A DNA stretch of 64,000 bases. Origin: Shinisaurus crocodilurus (lineage: Eukaryota > Chordata > Lepidosauria > Squamata > Shinisauridae). The position numbers and the translations under genes are program-made. Of this stretch, positions 1 through 10,934 are shown piece after piece. Positions within the stretch are counted from its first letter, which is position 1. Every line of letters starts with the position of its first letter. Below the pieces are notes generated by a model. It was not told the origin of the DNA and ran no database searches. It saw only the letters and a list, made by a program, of their open reading frames with translations. The stretch is taken from the NCBI GenBank assembly GCA_021292165.1, contig CM037876.1, positions 311,314,492 through 311,378,491 of the forward strand. The letters are read 5' to 3'.

Positions 1-135
1 GAGAAGGAGGAGCAGGAGATGCCACGGCCTGCTTGCTCGCTGCCTCTCGGCCTGTCAACAAGCAAGTGGGAGCCATAGAAGCCTGTGAGAAAGAAGATGG
101 GGAGCGAGAGCAGCTGGTGGCAATGGTGGTGAGAA
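1..135 (+). repeat. Unclassified repeat family R, copy A (partial)
   Basis: The first bases repeat almost word for word at about 569-690 (shared 20-mer gagaaggaggagcaggagat, then ccacggcctgcttgctc). It begins outside the window and is cut off by a SINE. No coding frame or known family is recognised. Confidence 0.55.
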
Positions 136-139
136 GATT

Positions 140-380
140 TCATTTTATTTATTTATTATATTTATACCCCGCCTTTTTTCCTGCAAGGAACCCAAGGCGG
201 CTTACATAATCCCCCTCCTCCTCTCCGTCTTAATCCTCACAACAACCCTGTGAGGTAGGTTAGGCTGAGGGTCAGTGACTGTCCCAAAGTCACCCAGTGA
301 GTTTCATGGTTGAGCGGGGACTAGAACCCGGATCTCCCGAGTCCCAGCCCAACACTCTCACCGCTACGCCACACTGGGCC
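140..380 (-). mobile_element. Sauria-type tRNA-derived SINE
   Basis: Read on the minus strand it has a tRNA-like head (A-box-like tggcgtagcgg, B-box-like gggttctagtcc), the conserved body with ctcacagggttgttgtgagg, and a TAAATA-rich tail at the left end. It is nearly intact. Families of this type use a LINE partner (BovB-like 3' end) for mobilisation; that is family knowledge, and no BovB body is seen in this window. Confidence 0.85.
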
Positions 381-757
381 CGCTGAAGGACCTTGCCCAA
401 GAGCCGGCAATGCCCACAAAGATGTGGCATCACTCTGCGGCATTATGGGAAAGTAAAATGGCATCCCCACTGACCAGAGCGCCATCCCCAGAGTTGCTCC
501 TCCTCCTTCACCATGGCAACCTGCCTCTTCACCTGCCTCTCGCTCAGGCCCAAACAACGGTGGTGGTGAGAAGGAGGAGCAGGAGATGCCACGGCCTGCT
601 TGCTCACTGGCTCGCTGCCTGTCATGTTGAAAAAAGAGCAGGAGCAGGAGCAGGAGGTGCTGGTGACAATGGTGGTGAGAAGGTAGACTCAACTGAGTGA
701 GGGGCCCATTGAGGGTGCCTTGCCCCAGGGCCCTCCGAAACCTGGACCTGGCACTGA
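381..757 (+). repeat. Unclassified repeat family R, copy B
   Basis: Contains the gagaaggaggagcaggagat block of copy A, then the segment ending cttgccccagggccctcc. The same end occurs at 45911-46165 and, reversed, at 8587-8880. Open frames here on both strands are low-complexity and not gene-like. Confidence 0.55.
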
Positions 758-1520
758 GGTATCAGTTCTGTTTGATGGCTTGATGTGGCTGGGGATCCCA
801 GGCGGTCTGTTTCCAAACTGTGTAGGAAGAAAGGCAACTGCCTTGTGTTGACTTAGGAGAGACCCTGGAGACACAAACCATAACTTGGAGAAAGCTCTTT
901 CTTTGGTGGTTCTGTAATTGCTCGGTGGGTATCACTGACTGCAAAGAACAATATTGTTTTTTTAGCAAAATTAATCCCAGTTCACTTTGCCGTTCATCCT
1001 CTGCTGCTTGCGTTCTTTCGTGTTTCCTCTGGTTCTGTCCCGATGAGGTGAGAAGAAGGCCGGAGGCTTGTTTGCGGCGGGCTTGCTTGTAGTGACTCAA
1101 CCTTAAGGAGTCCAGTGGAGTTGCCTGGCCTGGGCTGAGTGCGGCACTGGTGACATCCAACTTGCCAAAGGCCGCGGCATGTTGAAAAGCAGTATTAACG
1201 GTTTTTCATAAAACGTTCTTGTGGTGGTTTATTTTGGCTGAGCGCATTCATTTCCTTGAGCCAGTGAACCTGCTCAGAGTCTGGAAGGCAGTTAAAAAAA
1301 AATGCAGTAATTAAGATATCAAGGCCTTCAGGAGAGTTGTAAAATGACCGTGAAAAGAGGAGCCATGAGAAATGGGAAAGCCGATAGCTTTTATTGGACC
1401 AGGTGTGGTTTAGGGAGGAATGTGCAAGCTTTCCAGTTTCATAGGAGTCTTTATCAGGCAGGATGCAAAAGTAGCTGCATTTTTTTTCTGCCATGAACCT
1501 ATGAAGAGTCCTGAGGAATA
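758..1520. other. Stretch with no recognised gene
   Basis: No coding signal. Around 1380-1470 the words tattggacca, caagctttcc and a downstream atcagg resemble an old interspersed tetrapod repeat, but this is weak. Minus-strand open frames show no domain. Confidence 0.4.
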
Positions 1521-1593
1521 TTAATTAATTAATTAATTAATTACATTTCTATACCGCCCAATAGCCAAAGCTCTCTGGGCAGTTCACAATCAT
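1521..1593 (-). mobile_element. L2-type LINE 3' tail fragment
   Basis: A (TTAA)n start followed by ctataccgcccaatagccaaagctctctgggc, here split by description only: the words ctataccgcc and aagctctctgggc are the 3' end shared with the L2 copies at 31191 and 49359. Confidence 0.55.
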
Positions 1594-2006
1594 TGGAAAG
1601 TCTGCATACATCTTGACCAAAATAAAGACAGATTCACATGGTCATTCTGTGGATGGATGTCTTCTCTTACCCTTGATGGTTTTTTTTTTTGTTTTTTTTT
1701 TAAGGATACCATGAAATAACCTCCCTGCATGCCACCCTGACCTCCTTAGATTATGGGCAGGATACAAATGTAAACTTACATAATAATGTCCCACACTTCT
1801 GGAAGTCTTTCTACCCACTCTCTCCTTTTGAACTGCTCTGTCAGCATGGGTGGAAGAGGTGTTGCTACAAAAGCTGGGAAGAAGAGGAAGACCATAGACT
1901 GTGTTGAGAGGGAACTCCCCAAATGCACCTTTCCCCTAGGAAGTGCATAAGGCAGCCTCTTCCCCAACCTGGTGCGGAATTTTCGAAGGGCTCATCCAAC
2001 TGTATT
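1594..2006. other. Unclassified non-coding stretch
   Basis: Contains a T-rich run near 1680-1702 and no recognised repeat or gene. It ends where a 5'-truncated CR1 begins. Confidence 0.4.
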
Positions 2007-2842
2007 TCACAGGCTGAATATGAGCCAGCAATGTGATGTGGCTGCAAAAAAGGCAAACGCTATTTTGGGCTGCATTAATAGAAGTATAGCGTCCAAATTG
2101 CAGGAAGTACTAGTTCCCCTCTACTCAGCACTGGTTAGGCCTCATCTAGAGTACTGTGTCCAATTCTGGGCACCACACTTTAAGAAGGATGTAGACAAAC
2201 TGGAGAGGGTTCAGAGGAGGGCAACAAAGATGATTAGGGGACTGGGGAAAAAAAAAACCCCTATGAGGAGAGACTGAAAGAACTGGGCATGTTTAGCCAT
2301 CAGAAGAGGAGACTGGGGGGAGATATGATCGCACTCTTCCAGTACTTGAAGGGATGTCACACAGAGGAGGGCCAGGATCTCTTCTCGACCATCCCAGTTT
2401 GCAGGACACGGAATAATGGGCTCAAGTTACAGGAACCCAGATTCCACCTAAACATCAGGAAAAATTTCCTGACTGTCAGAGCAATAAGACAATGGAACCA
2501 ACTACCTAGGGAGGTGGTGGGCTCTCCCACTCTGGAGGCATTCAAGGTGCAGCTGGACAGCCATCTGTTGGGGATGCTTTGACTTGGATTCCTGCCTTCA
2601 TAGATTCATAGATCATAGAGTTGGAAGGAGCCTACAAGGCCATTGAGTCCAACCCCCCTGCTCAATGCAGGAAACTAGAGGAGGGGTCTCCCATCCAAGT
2701 AACAACCAGGCCTGACCCTGCTTAGCTTTCCACACTCAGACAAGCTGAGCCAGCGTGAGCCACAGGCCTGCCTTGAGCAGGGGGTTGGACTTGATGGCCT
2801 TGTAGGCCCCTTCCAACTCTACGTAGTCTATGATTCTATGAT
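2007..2842 (+). mobile_element. CR1 LINE, 5'-truncated, split by a 5S-SINE
   Basis: Encodes the C-terminal end of CR1 ORF2 in two frames (1972-2277 and 2289-2582) broken near 2245-2285, where an A-run replaces coding sequence. The recognisable residues include [13 protein letters not shown] and RAIRQWNQLPREV. The 3' UTR continues after the inserted SINE (2599-2766) and ends in the CR1 signature tctatgattctatga. Confidence 0.88.
2599..2766 (-). mobile_element. 5S-rRNA-derived SINE inserted in CR1
   Basis: Minus-strand reading gives ggaaagctaagcagggtcag and tacttggatgggagacc, the internal promoter of 5S rRNA, followed by a CR1-like 3' tail. It is flanked by perfect 8-bp target duplications cctgcctt (2591-2598 and 2767-2774) inside the CR1 3' UTR. 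Confidence 0.85.
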
Positions 2843-2851
2843 CACCCAGAG

Positions 2852-3600
2852 GTTCTCTCCTCTCCTGCACTTTTCTGTTCGATTCCCCAGCCTGCTGCAC
2901 TACCGTACGTTCTTATTCAAGGAAGGTATCAAACCTGACCTTCATTGTCCACTACTCTGGGGTAGGTGTGATTAAGTGACAAAACAATTACCGAATCCAT
3001 TATTACCACTCACCTCTCCACCGCCACCCAATTGCAGGCTTCCCAAGGACTGTTTCACTGCAGACTGTTTGCATTTCTCCTGGCCCTGTTCCTCCGGTTG
3101 AGCTATCCGCAAGGCAGCACCTGCGAACAATCACTTTGAGAGATAGCTAATGTTCTAATTACCCAGGACCCAAAAATGTTAGCTGTAAACAAATGGGGAC
3201 TGTATTTATAATCCATCAGTTTTATGACCTTCTGATGGTGATGATATCTGCAGAGTTTACACTAGGAGACCTTGTGTCCTCCTGCAAGGGCAGCAGCACC
3301 AGCAGCTGTTCACTTATGGTTGGTTTGTAGCTTGAGGAAAATTGCAGTCATTTAACTTCAGTAGACAAGAATAATCGTCAGTTAGCTCTTCAGAATGGCC
3401 CAGATGCTGTTGTGGAATCCTCCTCTTTAAAAATCCGAGCAAGCAGAAATGCCACTGAGTTTCATCTAATACAAACTATTGTGGTGAAATGGGGGGGGGG
3501 TGGCGGGCAAAATATCAGGGGCATTTTGAGAATGCATGTGAAAAGTTCTAAAGGTGGGTGTTGTCGTAGGGATGGAGGAGAAATTCATTCTGCATTTTAA
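2852..3600. other. Unique stretch, possible conserved non-coding element
   Basis: No repeat recognised. 2980-3260 is balanced in composition and carries homeodomain-like words (gctaatgttctaatta) and gtaaacaaa, a forkhead-like site. This is suggestive only; conservation cannot be judged here. Confidence 0.3.
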
Positions 3601-3760
3601 TGCGAACTGACCTAATTTCATACTTTCAAATCAATGTGCAAAGTAGTGACACTCCTTTGAAATTCACAATTTCCTGAATTTTGCAGTGGAGTTCTCCAAT
3701 TAAAAGAAAAGCATACACAAATGTGTATGTTAGTGCAAATAACATTAAAATGTATTATAT
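3601..3760. repeat. AT-rich interspersed repeat, left part
   Basis: AT-rich sequence that seems to continue at 5466-5635 (gaaaattg, aaaatgcata, caaattttcatg), with the CR1 inserted between. A related reversed fragment lies at about 44870-45000. Confidence 0.4.
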
Positions 3761-5462
3761 TCATAGAATCATAGAATCATAGAAAAGTAGAGTTGGAAGG
3801 GGCCTACAAGGCCATCGAGTCCAACCCCCTGCTCAATGCAGGAATCCAGGTCAAAGCATCTCTGACAGATGTCTGTCCAGCCGCACCTTGAATGCCTCCA
3901 GACTGGGAGAGCCCACCACCTCCCTAGGTAGTTGATTCCACTGTCTTATTGCTCTGACAGTCAGGAAATTTTTCCTGATGTTTAGGTGGAATCTAGGTTC
4001 CTGTAACTTGAGCCCATTATTCCGTGTCCTGCAAACTGGGATGAACGAGAAGAGATCTTTGCCCTCCTCTGTGTGACATCCCTTCAAATACTGGAAGAGT
4101 GCGATCATATCTCCCCTCAGTCTCCTCTTCTGAAGGCTAAACATGCCCAGTTCTTTCAGTCTCTCCTCATAGGGCCTTGTTTCCAGTCCCTTTATCATCC
4201 TTGTTGCCCTCCTCTGAACCCTCTCCAGTTTGTCTATGTCCTTGTTAAAATGAGGTGCCCAGAACTGGACACAGTACTCAAGATGAGGCCTAACCAGTGC
4301 CGAGTAAAGGGGAATTATCACTTCCCGCGATTTGGAAGCTATACTTCTATTAATACAGCCCAAAATTGCATTTGCCTTCTTTGCAGCCACGTCGCATTGC
4401 TGGCTCATATTCAGTTTGTGATCTACCACAATTCCAAGATCCTTCTCACTTGTAGTATTGTTGAGCCAAGTGTCCCCCATTCTGTAACTCTGCATTTGGT
4501 TTCCTCTCCCTAGGTGCAGCACTTGGCATTTATCCCTGTTAAATTTCATACTGTTGTTTTCGGCCCAGCGCTCCAGCCTATCGAGGTCACTTTGAATTTT
4601 GTTTCTGTCTTCCAGAGTATTAGCTGTTCCACCCAACTTTGTGTCATCTGCAAATTTGATAAGCATTCCCTGTACCTCCTCATCCAAGTCATTAATAAAA
4701 ATGTTGAAGAGCACCGGGCCCAGGACCGAGCCCTGTGGTACCCCGCTCGTTACCTCTCCCCAGTTTGAGAAGGAACCATTGATAAGCACTCTTTGAGTCC
4801 GATTCTGTAGCCAATTGTGGATCCACCTGATAGTTGATCCATCTAGCCCACTCTTAGCTAGCTTACTAATCAGGATATCATGAGGCACTTTGTCGAAAGC
4901 TTTGCTGAAGTCCAGGTATATAATGTCCACAGCATTCCCACAGTCCACAAGGGAGGTTACCCGATCAAAAAATGAGATCAGATTAGTCTGACAGGATTTG
5001 TTCTTGACAAATCCATGCTGGCTTCTAGTAATCACTGCATTGTTTTCAAGGTGCTTGCAGACTGACTTCTTTATAATCTGCTAAAAATCTTCCCGGGGAT
5101 TGATGTCAGACTGACTGGCCTATAGTTCCCAGGTTCCTCCTTCTTGCCCTTTTTGAAGATGGGAACAACATTTGCCCTCCTCCAGTCGTCTGGCACTTCA
5201 CCTGTCCTCCATGATTTCTCAAAGATAATAGACAGTGGTTCTGAGAGTTCTTCTGCCAGTTCCTTTATTACTCTAGGATGCAGCTCATCAGGCCCTGGAG
5301 ATTTAAACTCGTTCAGAGTAATCAGGTGCTCCTTGACCATTTGCCTATCAATCTCAAGCTGCAATTCTGCCCCTTCAGTCTGCATTTCAGGTTTGCCAGG
5401 GGGGTCATAGACCCTCTTTTGGGAGAAGACCGAGCCAAAGTAGGAATTGAACACTTCTGCCT
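3761..5462 (-). mobile_element. CR1 LINE, 1.7 kb, 5'-truncated
   Basis: The 3' end at 3761 carries the reversed octamer repeat catagaatcatagaatcat. The copy contains the whole reverse-transcriptase region but stops before the endonuclease domain. It is the longest LINE in the window and appears young. Confidence 0.92.
3851..5454 (-). pseudogene. CR1 ORF2 reverse transcriptase, one frameshift
   Basis: The protein would copy CR1 RNA into DNA at the target site. The upstream frame (5071-5454) holds the RT entry region with SPGPDELHPRV and NYRPVSLTSIPGKI. The downstream frame (3851-5035, 394 residues) holds YLDFSKAFDKVPHD at residues 40-53, GVPQGSVLGP at 98-107 and the catalytic FADDTKL at 128-134, then the long CR1 C-terminal region ending RHLSEML. 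The two frames are joined by a single-base loss near 5083-5088. No endonuclease domain is present, so the copy is not autonomous even if the frame were open. All catalytic RT residues that can be checked are intact. Confidence 0.9.
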
Positions 5463-5465
5463 TTT

Positions 5466-5640
5466 AGGAAAATTGTTTTCAAAATACGTGCATTAGACAA
5501 AATTGCATTAAAATGCACGAATTAGGAGAAATGTGCAGGAAAATGCATACAAATTTTCATGTAAACTTACAAAAAAATCTCAAAAGTCTGGGATGAACTG
5601 AATTTAAGACTGGAAAAATGAGAAACTGAGAGTGGTGTGT
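5466..5640. repeat. AT-rich interspersed repeat, right part
   Basis: Continuation of the 3601-3760 repeat on the far side of the CR1. It ends near a short GT run (5636-5650). Confidence 0.4.
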
Positions 5641-6092
5641 GTGTGTGTGTTCCTTATGCCTTGACATTGCTGCCAGGTTTTGCCTGAAGCTAAATTCAAG
5701 GCAAATTTGGGGTAGCACCTGAGGGAAATTGAAGAAAGCAAAAACAGTTTCTGTCAGACTGGTACAATTTCTCAAAGGAGTTTTACATTCCTCTAAAAAA
5801 TATAATGCCACTGCCTTGTGTTATATTTGGGACAAATACATCCGAGAGGATAAAGTCAAGACCTCAGACTTTTCAATTGGCATATGAAATGTTTTTGAGA
5901 TCCAGAATGTGGCTTTTGACATGACATTTAACAACAACAACAACACCCCACACGGAGAATGTTGGGTGATCTTTAGTTTGGGGCTTGGATTTCAGATTTC
6001 TATGCATGTGTATTTGTGCCAAAGCTCAAATTTTGCACAAAACAGCAGCACCCTGGAGCTTCAGTCAAGAGAAATTATGGGATATGCAAACC
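5641..6092. other. Unclassified stretch
   Basis: Contains a short CAA microsatellite at 5932-5945. No gene seen. Confidence 0.35.
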
Positions 6093-6100
6093 CTCTACCA

Positions 6101-6235
6101 CAGTGTTCTCCAAGCTTGGGTCCCCAGATGTTTTTGGCCTTCAACTCCCAGCATGCCCCAGCCAGCTATGCTGGCTGGGGCATGCTGGGAGTTGTAGGCC
6201 AAAAACATCTGGGGACCCAAGCTTGGAGAACACTG
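6101..6235. mobile_element. Foldback hAT MITE (family M-hAT), copy 1
   Basis: Nearly perfect palindrome of 135 bp: ends cagtgttctcc / ggagaacactg, inner core acaactcccagcatgcccc with its mirror. Flanking 8-bp duplications ctctacca (6093-6100) and atctacca (6236-6243) match at 7 of 8 positions. Too short to encode a transposase. Confidence 0.88.
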
Positions 6236-7125
6236 ATCTACCACATTCCCCTTTCCCCTCTCATGTGCACTGCCCCATGCCTGGGCGTCCCCCCTTGCTG
6301 ACTCCCACTTCAGCAACTGCCCCCTGCACCCAAGGGGGGAGCACATTGGGGTAGGGTTGAATTGGGCCCTTAGATTTCAGGGCAGAGATAACAGCAGAAA
6401 CGGACCAAACTCTGACTTTTAGAATCGTTGCACTTTCCCCCCAAAAAACGTTACTGTTAACCTAAATGCTCTCAAGAGCAGGCAGTTTTTAAAATGAGTC
6501 TTTTCTGGGACAGAAAATGAGGTTCATCATGTTCGCACAACATGAATCCACCCTGGGCAGACTGCGAGCTGAAATGGTTAGAAACCGTTGCGAAAATGTC
6601 AAGTGGATGTCGAAGTATGACCAAATGGTTGCTGCTAGCTACTTTGTGTCAGGTCTACTTGAGCTGCAATCCTATATGTAGTTACCTGGTAGTAAGACCC
6701 ATTGAACTCAGTGGAACTTCCGAATACGCATGTAGAGGATAGTCTTCAGTTTATGATCCATTATAACTTCTCTAATATGTGATTTGGCAGTGCTGCTGCA
6801 TGGCCAGTAATTCAGCATTTTATTCCTGGGTATTTGATTCTTCATTTCCCTTCAGTAAATGTGTCCTGGCTGAATTTCAAAATCAGCCCAACTCACCAAT
6901 TCATGGAGATCACTTTGAATATTTGAATATTTAGCCTGTCCATTAATGGCTTTGTGGTTCCGCCCAGCAGTGTTTGGTTGTTTTTTTTTTAATGATCTGT
7001 GAATTTGGTGCATGCTGCCCCATTTGCTATCTGGATCATAAATGATGGAGCGAGCTCAAACCACATGAGATGCATTGCAGACACTTGCAGGTATTTAACA
7101 CAGCACCCGCGGAACGAAACTCTTG
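6236..7125. other. Unclassified stretch with one MITE-like fragment
   Basis: 6661-6740 (gctgcaatcctatatg, agtaagacccattgaactca) resembles a common reptile MITE also seen at 59806-59882. The remainder is unremarkable. Confidence 0.35.
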
Positions 7126-7204
7126 TATATCTCTAAAAACAATCCGATTCCGTCAATGAACGGATGACGGAATGAAAGATGCCCGACAATCTGCAAAACG
7201 CAGA
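7126..7204. repeat. Low-copy repeat H, copy 1
   Basis: The words ccgattccgtca and gatgacggaatgaaag recur at 34670-34705 (ctgattccgtca, gacgacggaatgaaag) in a similar context. Family unknown. Confidence 0.4.
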
Positions 7205-7375
7205 TTTCATAGATTTCATAGATTATAGAGTTGGAAGGGGCCTACAAGGCCATTGAGTCCAACCCCCTGCTCAATGCAGGAAACTAGAGGAGGGGTCTCC
7301 CATCCAAGTAATAACCAGGCCTGACCCTGCTTAGCTTTCCACACTCAGACAAGCTGAGCCAGCGTAAGCCACAGG
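7205..7375 (-). mobile_element. 5S-rRNA-derived SINE
   Basis: Same structure as the copy at 2599: reversed CR1-like tail at left, then reversed 5S internal promoter (cctgcttagctttcc) and a short head ending at ccacagg. Confidence 0.82.
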
Positions 7376-7788
7376 CCTGTATGGATGGAACAGATTTAAG
7401 AAAATCCATATATCCCTGATGGCACGAAGGGAACAGCCCCTCAGCAACTGGTATTCAGACACATACCCACACACTGGGGGGTTTCCACTAGCTCCCCCTA
7501 CGTCACAATCATCCGTAGGCTTCATGAACTCATCTAATCTCTGCTTTGATTGAACCATCTCAGCCAGCGGCCATGACCACCTCTTGAGACAGCAAGTTCT
7601 GAATCCCGAGGCTCAGTGCAGATGTTACCCCATTGCAGAGCCACTCGTCCTTACGTAGCCAGGGCGGTGCCGGAAGCCCCGGGACATGTGGGAAGAGCTC
7701 ACGTGTGGCTCCTCCCTTCACCTGCGTCCACCCTTTGGAAACTGGATCAACGTGGGTGTGGGGAGAAGCGGTGCCCACTCCAGGTTCG
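7376..7788. other. Possible old CR1 fragment, then unique DNA
   Basis: 7500-7600 (catgaactcatctaatctct, gacagcaagttct) looks like an old minus-strand CR1 3' region. The remainder is unclassified. Confidence 0.3.
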
Positions 7789-7954
7789 TTATTTATTTAT
7801 TTATTATATTTATGAATCACCCATCTGGCCAGACATCCGGCAACTCTGAGCGATGTACAGTCCAATAAAATACAGGGGGGGGGGACACACACACATGGTA
7901 TAAAACACAATTAAAAACAGTACAAAACTTAAAAATCCTAACCCACCTCATATT

Positions 7955-8287
7955 CATAGAATCATAGAATCATAGAAAAGTAGAGTTGGAAGGGGCCTAC
8001 AAGCCCATCGAGTCCAACCCCCTGCTCAATGCAGGAATCCTGGTCAAAGCATCCCTGACAGATGGCTGTCCAGCTGCACCTTGAATGCCTCCAGATTGGG
8101 AGAGCCCACCACCTCCCTAGGTAGTTGGTTCCATTGTCTTATTGCTCTGACAGTCAGGAATTTTTTCCTGATGTTTAGGTGGAATCTAGGTTCCTGTAAC
8201 TTGAGCCCATTATTCCGTGTCCTGCAAACTGGGATGATCGAGAAGAGATCCTGGCCCTCCTCTGTGTGACAGCCCTTCAAGTACTGG
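7955..8287 (-). mobile_element. CR1 LINE 3' end inserted in L2
   Basis: Starts with reversed catagaatcatagaatcat and encodes in minus frame FHLNIRKKFLTVRAIRQWNQ up to 8280. It is 5'-truncated at agtactgg. The next 23 bases before L2 resumes are filler of unclear origin. Confidence 0.87.
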
Positions 8288-8298
8288 GTTGTTCAATA

Positions 8299-8583
8299 CT
8301 AAATATTCAAGTATTCCCGCCTGAAAAGCCACGTTTTTAATGCCCGGCGGAAGCTAATCAAGGAAGGGGCATGGCGGAGGTCACTGGGGAGAGAGTTCCA
8401 TAAATTGGGGGCTGCCACAGAAAAGGCCCTCCTCCTAGTCTCCACTAGCCTGGTTTTTCTGGCTGATGGGACAGGGAGAAGGCCGTCCGTGGCAGATCTT
8501 GTTGAGCGGCCTACTTGATGTTGCTGGAGGCGCTCCTTGAGATAAACTGGACAGGAGCCGTACAGGGTTTTAAAGGTCAACAC
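8299..8583 (-). pseudogene. L2 ORF2 C-terminal fragment
   Basis: A 94-residue open frame with LTFKTLYGSCPVYLKERLQQ and RRAFSVAAPNLWNSLPSDLR, the typical tail of L2-clade ORF2. The RT active-site region is absent, so no enzyme could be made. A sister copy with the same motifs is at 37505-37795. Confidence 0.8.
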
Positions 8584-8586
8584 CAG

Positions 8587-8880
8587 GTTTATGAGGTTCC
8601 CTTAGGCAAGGCACCCTCCATGGAACCTCTTCCTCAGAGAGTCTACCTTCTTCTCACCTCCATTACCACCAGCTGCTCTCGTTTCTCCATCTCTTTCCCT
8701 CACCGTTCTCTCTTGCTTGCTTGACAGGCAGAGCGCCAGGGAGCAAGCAGGCCGTGGCATCTACCACTCCTCCTCCTACTCCCCACCGCCAGTGTCCGAG
8801 TGAGGGCAAGAGGCAGGTGGACAAGCAGGTTGCAGTAGTGAAGAGGAGGGGCAACTCCAGAGGGCTGTTGTCAGTGGACC
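8587..8880 (-). repeat. Unclassified repeat family R, reversed copy
   Basis: Reverse complement of the family seen at 381-757: aaggcaccctccatgg, tctaccttcttctcacc, aagcaggccgtggcat and gaggggcaactcc all have counterparts there. Confidence 0.55.
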
Positions 8881-9836
8881 CCTAATGGGGCGTGGGCCAC
8901 TGGCAGGTTCCCAGCCATGCCTGCCCTCGACACCAGCTCCGGGGAGAAGCCACTGTGTGGTCATCTCCCACGTGGTGATGCGAGAAGGCAGGTTGCTGCT
9001 TCAGCTCCCATTCCACCAGAATAAAGTGAATGCCAGGCTTAAGGGACAAGGTTCCCCTTCCTTAACTATTCCTCCTCACCTCCTTCACCCCCAAAACCTG
9101 ATCTTCCGAGGGTGGCTCCCCTGCCGTTTAACATCCCTTTTTTTGCGAGCGTATTTATTTACTGAGCGAAATGGCCTCGAGACACGGGAGGTTACCCAGA
9201 GACTAAACAGCCGGATTGCGAGGCCTTTTTGTCTGGCATTTTAAAGAGGGAATTCACTGAGATTTATGTACGTGTTTTGAGCTGGGCCCTTCAGGAGACA
9301 CTGGGTCTAAAGAACGAGAAGTCGAGGGAAACACTTTCGGCCTACTTATCGGGGTTAACTGCCCTTGCCTTCTCAGTTTCCCCTGCTGAATGTTTTCCAT
9401 CTTCCCAGTGTAAGAATGTATTCCACACCCCCACGAAGTGACACTACTTCGTTTGTTTCTGGGAACGTTACCGATGGCCCGTCAGAGGTTAGTGGCTTTT
9501 AGACCTTGCCTGCTCCCTGTGGTAATAAGAAGACAGCTCTGCCCCCAACCCCCATTCCCTATTTGCATGAAGCCCTTCCCTGTGATACTGACGCCACCTG
9601 CTTTTTGAGCCAATGGATCAGGTCCTTTCTCCATATTTGCGAGCAAATCCTTGAACTCTGAGGCCTAGACTACATGTTATCATGGCACGACTGTGTATGA
9701 TATTAGTCCAATGCCTGCTTCAAAGAGTCCATGGGAAGGGGAAATTCACAAGGGACCAGTGGTAGAGGAGGCGGGTGCTTGACCCTTTTCCCACTTATCC
9801 ATTCCCCTCTGAAATTCCCCTGCCTAAAGCTGCTTC
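8881..9836. other. Unique stretch without recognised features
   Basis: Open frames of up to 119 codons on the plus strand (8885-9244) show no domain, no splice context and no repeat match I can name. Confidence 0.35.
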
Positions 9837-10382
9837 GAAAAAATGATCCTTCAACGCCAACTTCAGTGGACCGGTCATGTTGTTCGAATGCCTGACTGCC
9901 ATTTCCCAAAGCAGTTACTTTATTCCCAACTCAAGGATGGAAAGCGGAATATTGCTGGTCAATATGAGAGGTTTAAAGATGTTCTTAAGGCTAATATAAA
10001 AAAATGCAATATAAACATCAAAAACTGGGAAGCTCTGGCCCATGAACGATCTAACTGGAGGTTGGCTTTTCACAAAGGTTCCATGGACTTTGAAGAAGCC
10101 CGAGTGCAAGGTGAAAGGGAGAAACGTGCTAAGCGAAAAGCACGTCAAATGAATCCTTTACAGGACCATCTTCCATCTGGTAACCTGTGTCCTCACTGTG
10201 GGAAGCTGTGTGGATCTAGAATTGGCCTCCACAGTCACTTACGGACCCATCGCTAGAGTCTACACAATTTTCTTTAGAATTTTCCTCCTTTTAAAATCTC
10301 CTTTTTGTAAAAAAAAAAAAAAAAAAAAAAATTATCCTGGAAGACAATCTTACTCGGTCACGAGTGATCGCCTGACTGACTA
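9837..10382 (+). mobile_element. LINE 3' end (RTE-like?), young copy
   Basis: 5'-truncated LINE with an open C-terminal frame, a 3' UTR containing an A-run (about 10310-10331) and the end word tcggtcacgagtgatcgcct. A second copy, reversed, lies at 40107-40725 with almost identical protein. Clade assignment is from memory and uncertain. Confidence 0.75.
9843..10256 (+). pseudogene. LINE ORF C-terminus with C2H2-like finger
   Basis: A 137-residue open frame: QRQLQWTGHVVRMPD near the N-terminus, a basic KRNIAGQYERFKD segment, and a terminal CPHCGKLCGSRIGLHSHLRTH finger with C-x2-C and H-x4-H spacing. This arrangement is typical of endonuclease-reverse-transcriptase LINEs often mislabelled craniofacial development protein 2-like. 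The RT domain itself lies upstream of the truncation. The finger probably binds RNA or DNA during retrotransposition, which is inferred from the family. Confidence 0.75.
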
Positions 10383-10690
10383 CTTCCCTTCCTGACAGAT
10401 ATCACCCAATAACCAAAGCTCTCTGGGTTGTTCACATACAGCTGTCCAGTCTCTTCTTAAAACCTGCAGTGAAGGAGAACCCCCACATTCCAAGACGACA
10501 GGGTCACTTTCCTCAAAGGTTCTTTCATCAACCAGTCCTTCCCTGTTGGTCAGAATTAAGTCCAGGGCAGCGGAGGCCCTTGTTTCTTCTTCCACCTTCT
10601 GAGAGATGAAGTTGCTGTCAGCACAGCAAGTCAAAATGTATTGGACATCATATTCTTAGCAGATTTAGACTTCCAGGAGATGTCAGGATA
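10383..10690 (-). mobile_element. Mixed L2 tail and old CR1 fragments
   Basis: 10396-10438 has the L2 tail word aaagctctctgggttg. 10440-10640 read on minus contains LDLILTNREGLVDE, a motif of the CR1 endonuclease end. The order is rearranged relative to an intact CR1. Confidence 0.5.
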
Positions 10691-10934
10691 GTTGAACACC
10701 ATCCTCCCATTACAACTATGGCTCACTTTTGTGAAAGTTGTGTCATCCATTTCAGGAAAGCGTCATCCATGTTTCCAGTTGGCTGGGTGGTCTGTAGAAT
10801 ACCGTCGCAGCAATATAACTTTTGTTTCTCATTCCTTCTATCTTTCTGTCTTCCTTTCTCACAGGACTCAACGTTACCCAACGAAACTGATGAGTGGTAG
10901 ATACAGTACCAAAAAACTGGTACCAGTTTTGATG

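Larger units (their letters stand above)
7789..8586 (-). mobile_element. L2-type LINE 3' end, split by a CR1
   Basis: The 3' UTR (7789-7954, with cacccatctggcc) and C-terminal coding part (8311-8586) belong to one L2 copy. The full pattern is seen uninterrupted at 37360-37812. A CR1 sits between the two halves. Confidence 0.82.

Noticed and set aside
4073..4513. 146-codon plus-strand frame as a gene
   Set aside because: It is the reverse strand of the CR1 reverse transcriptase.
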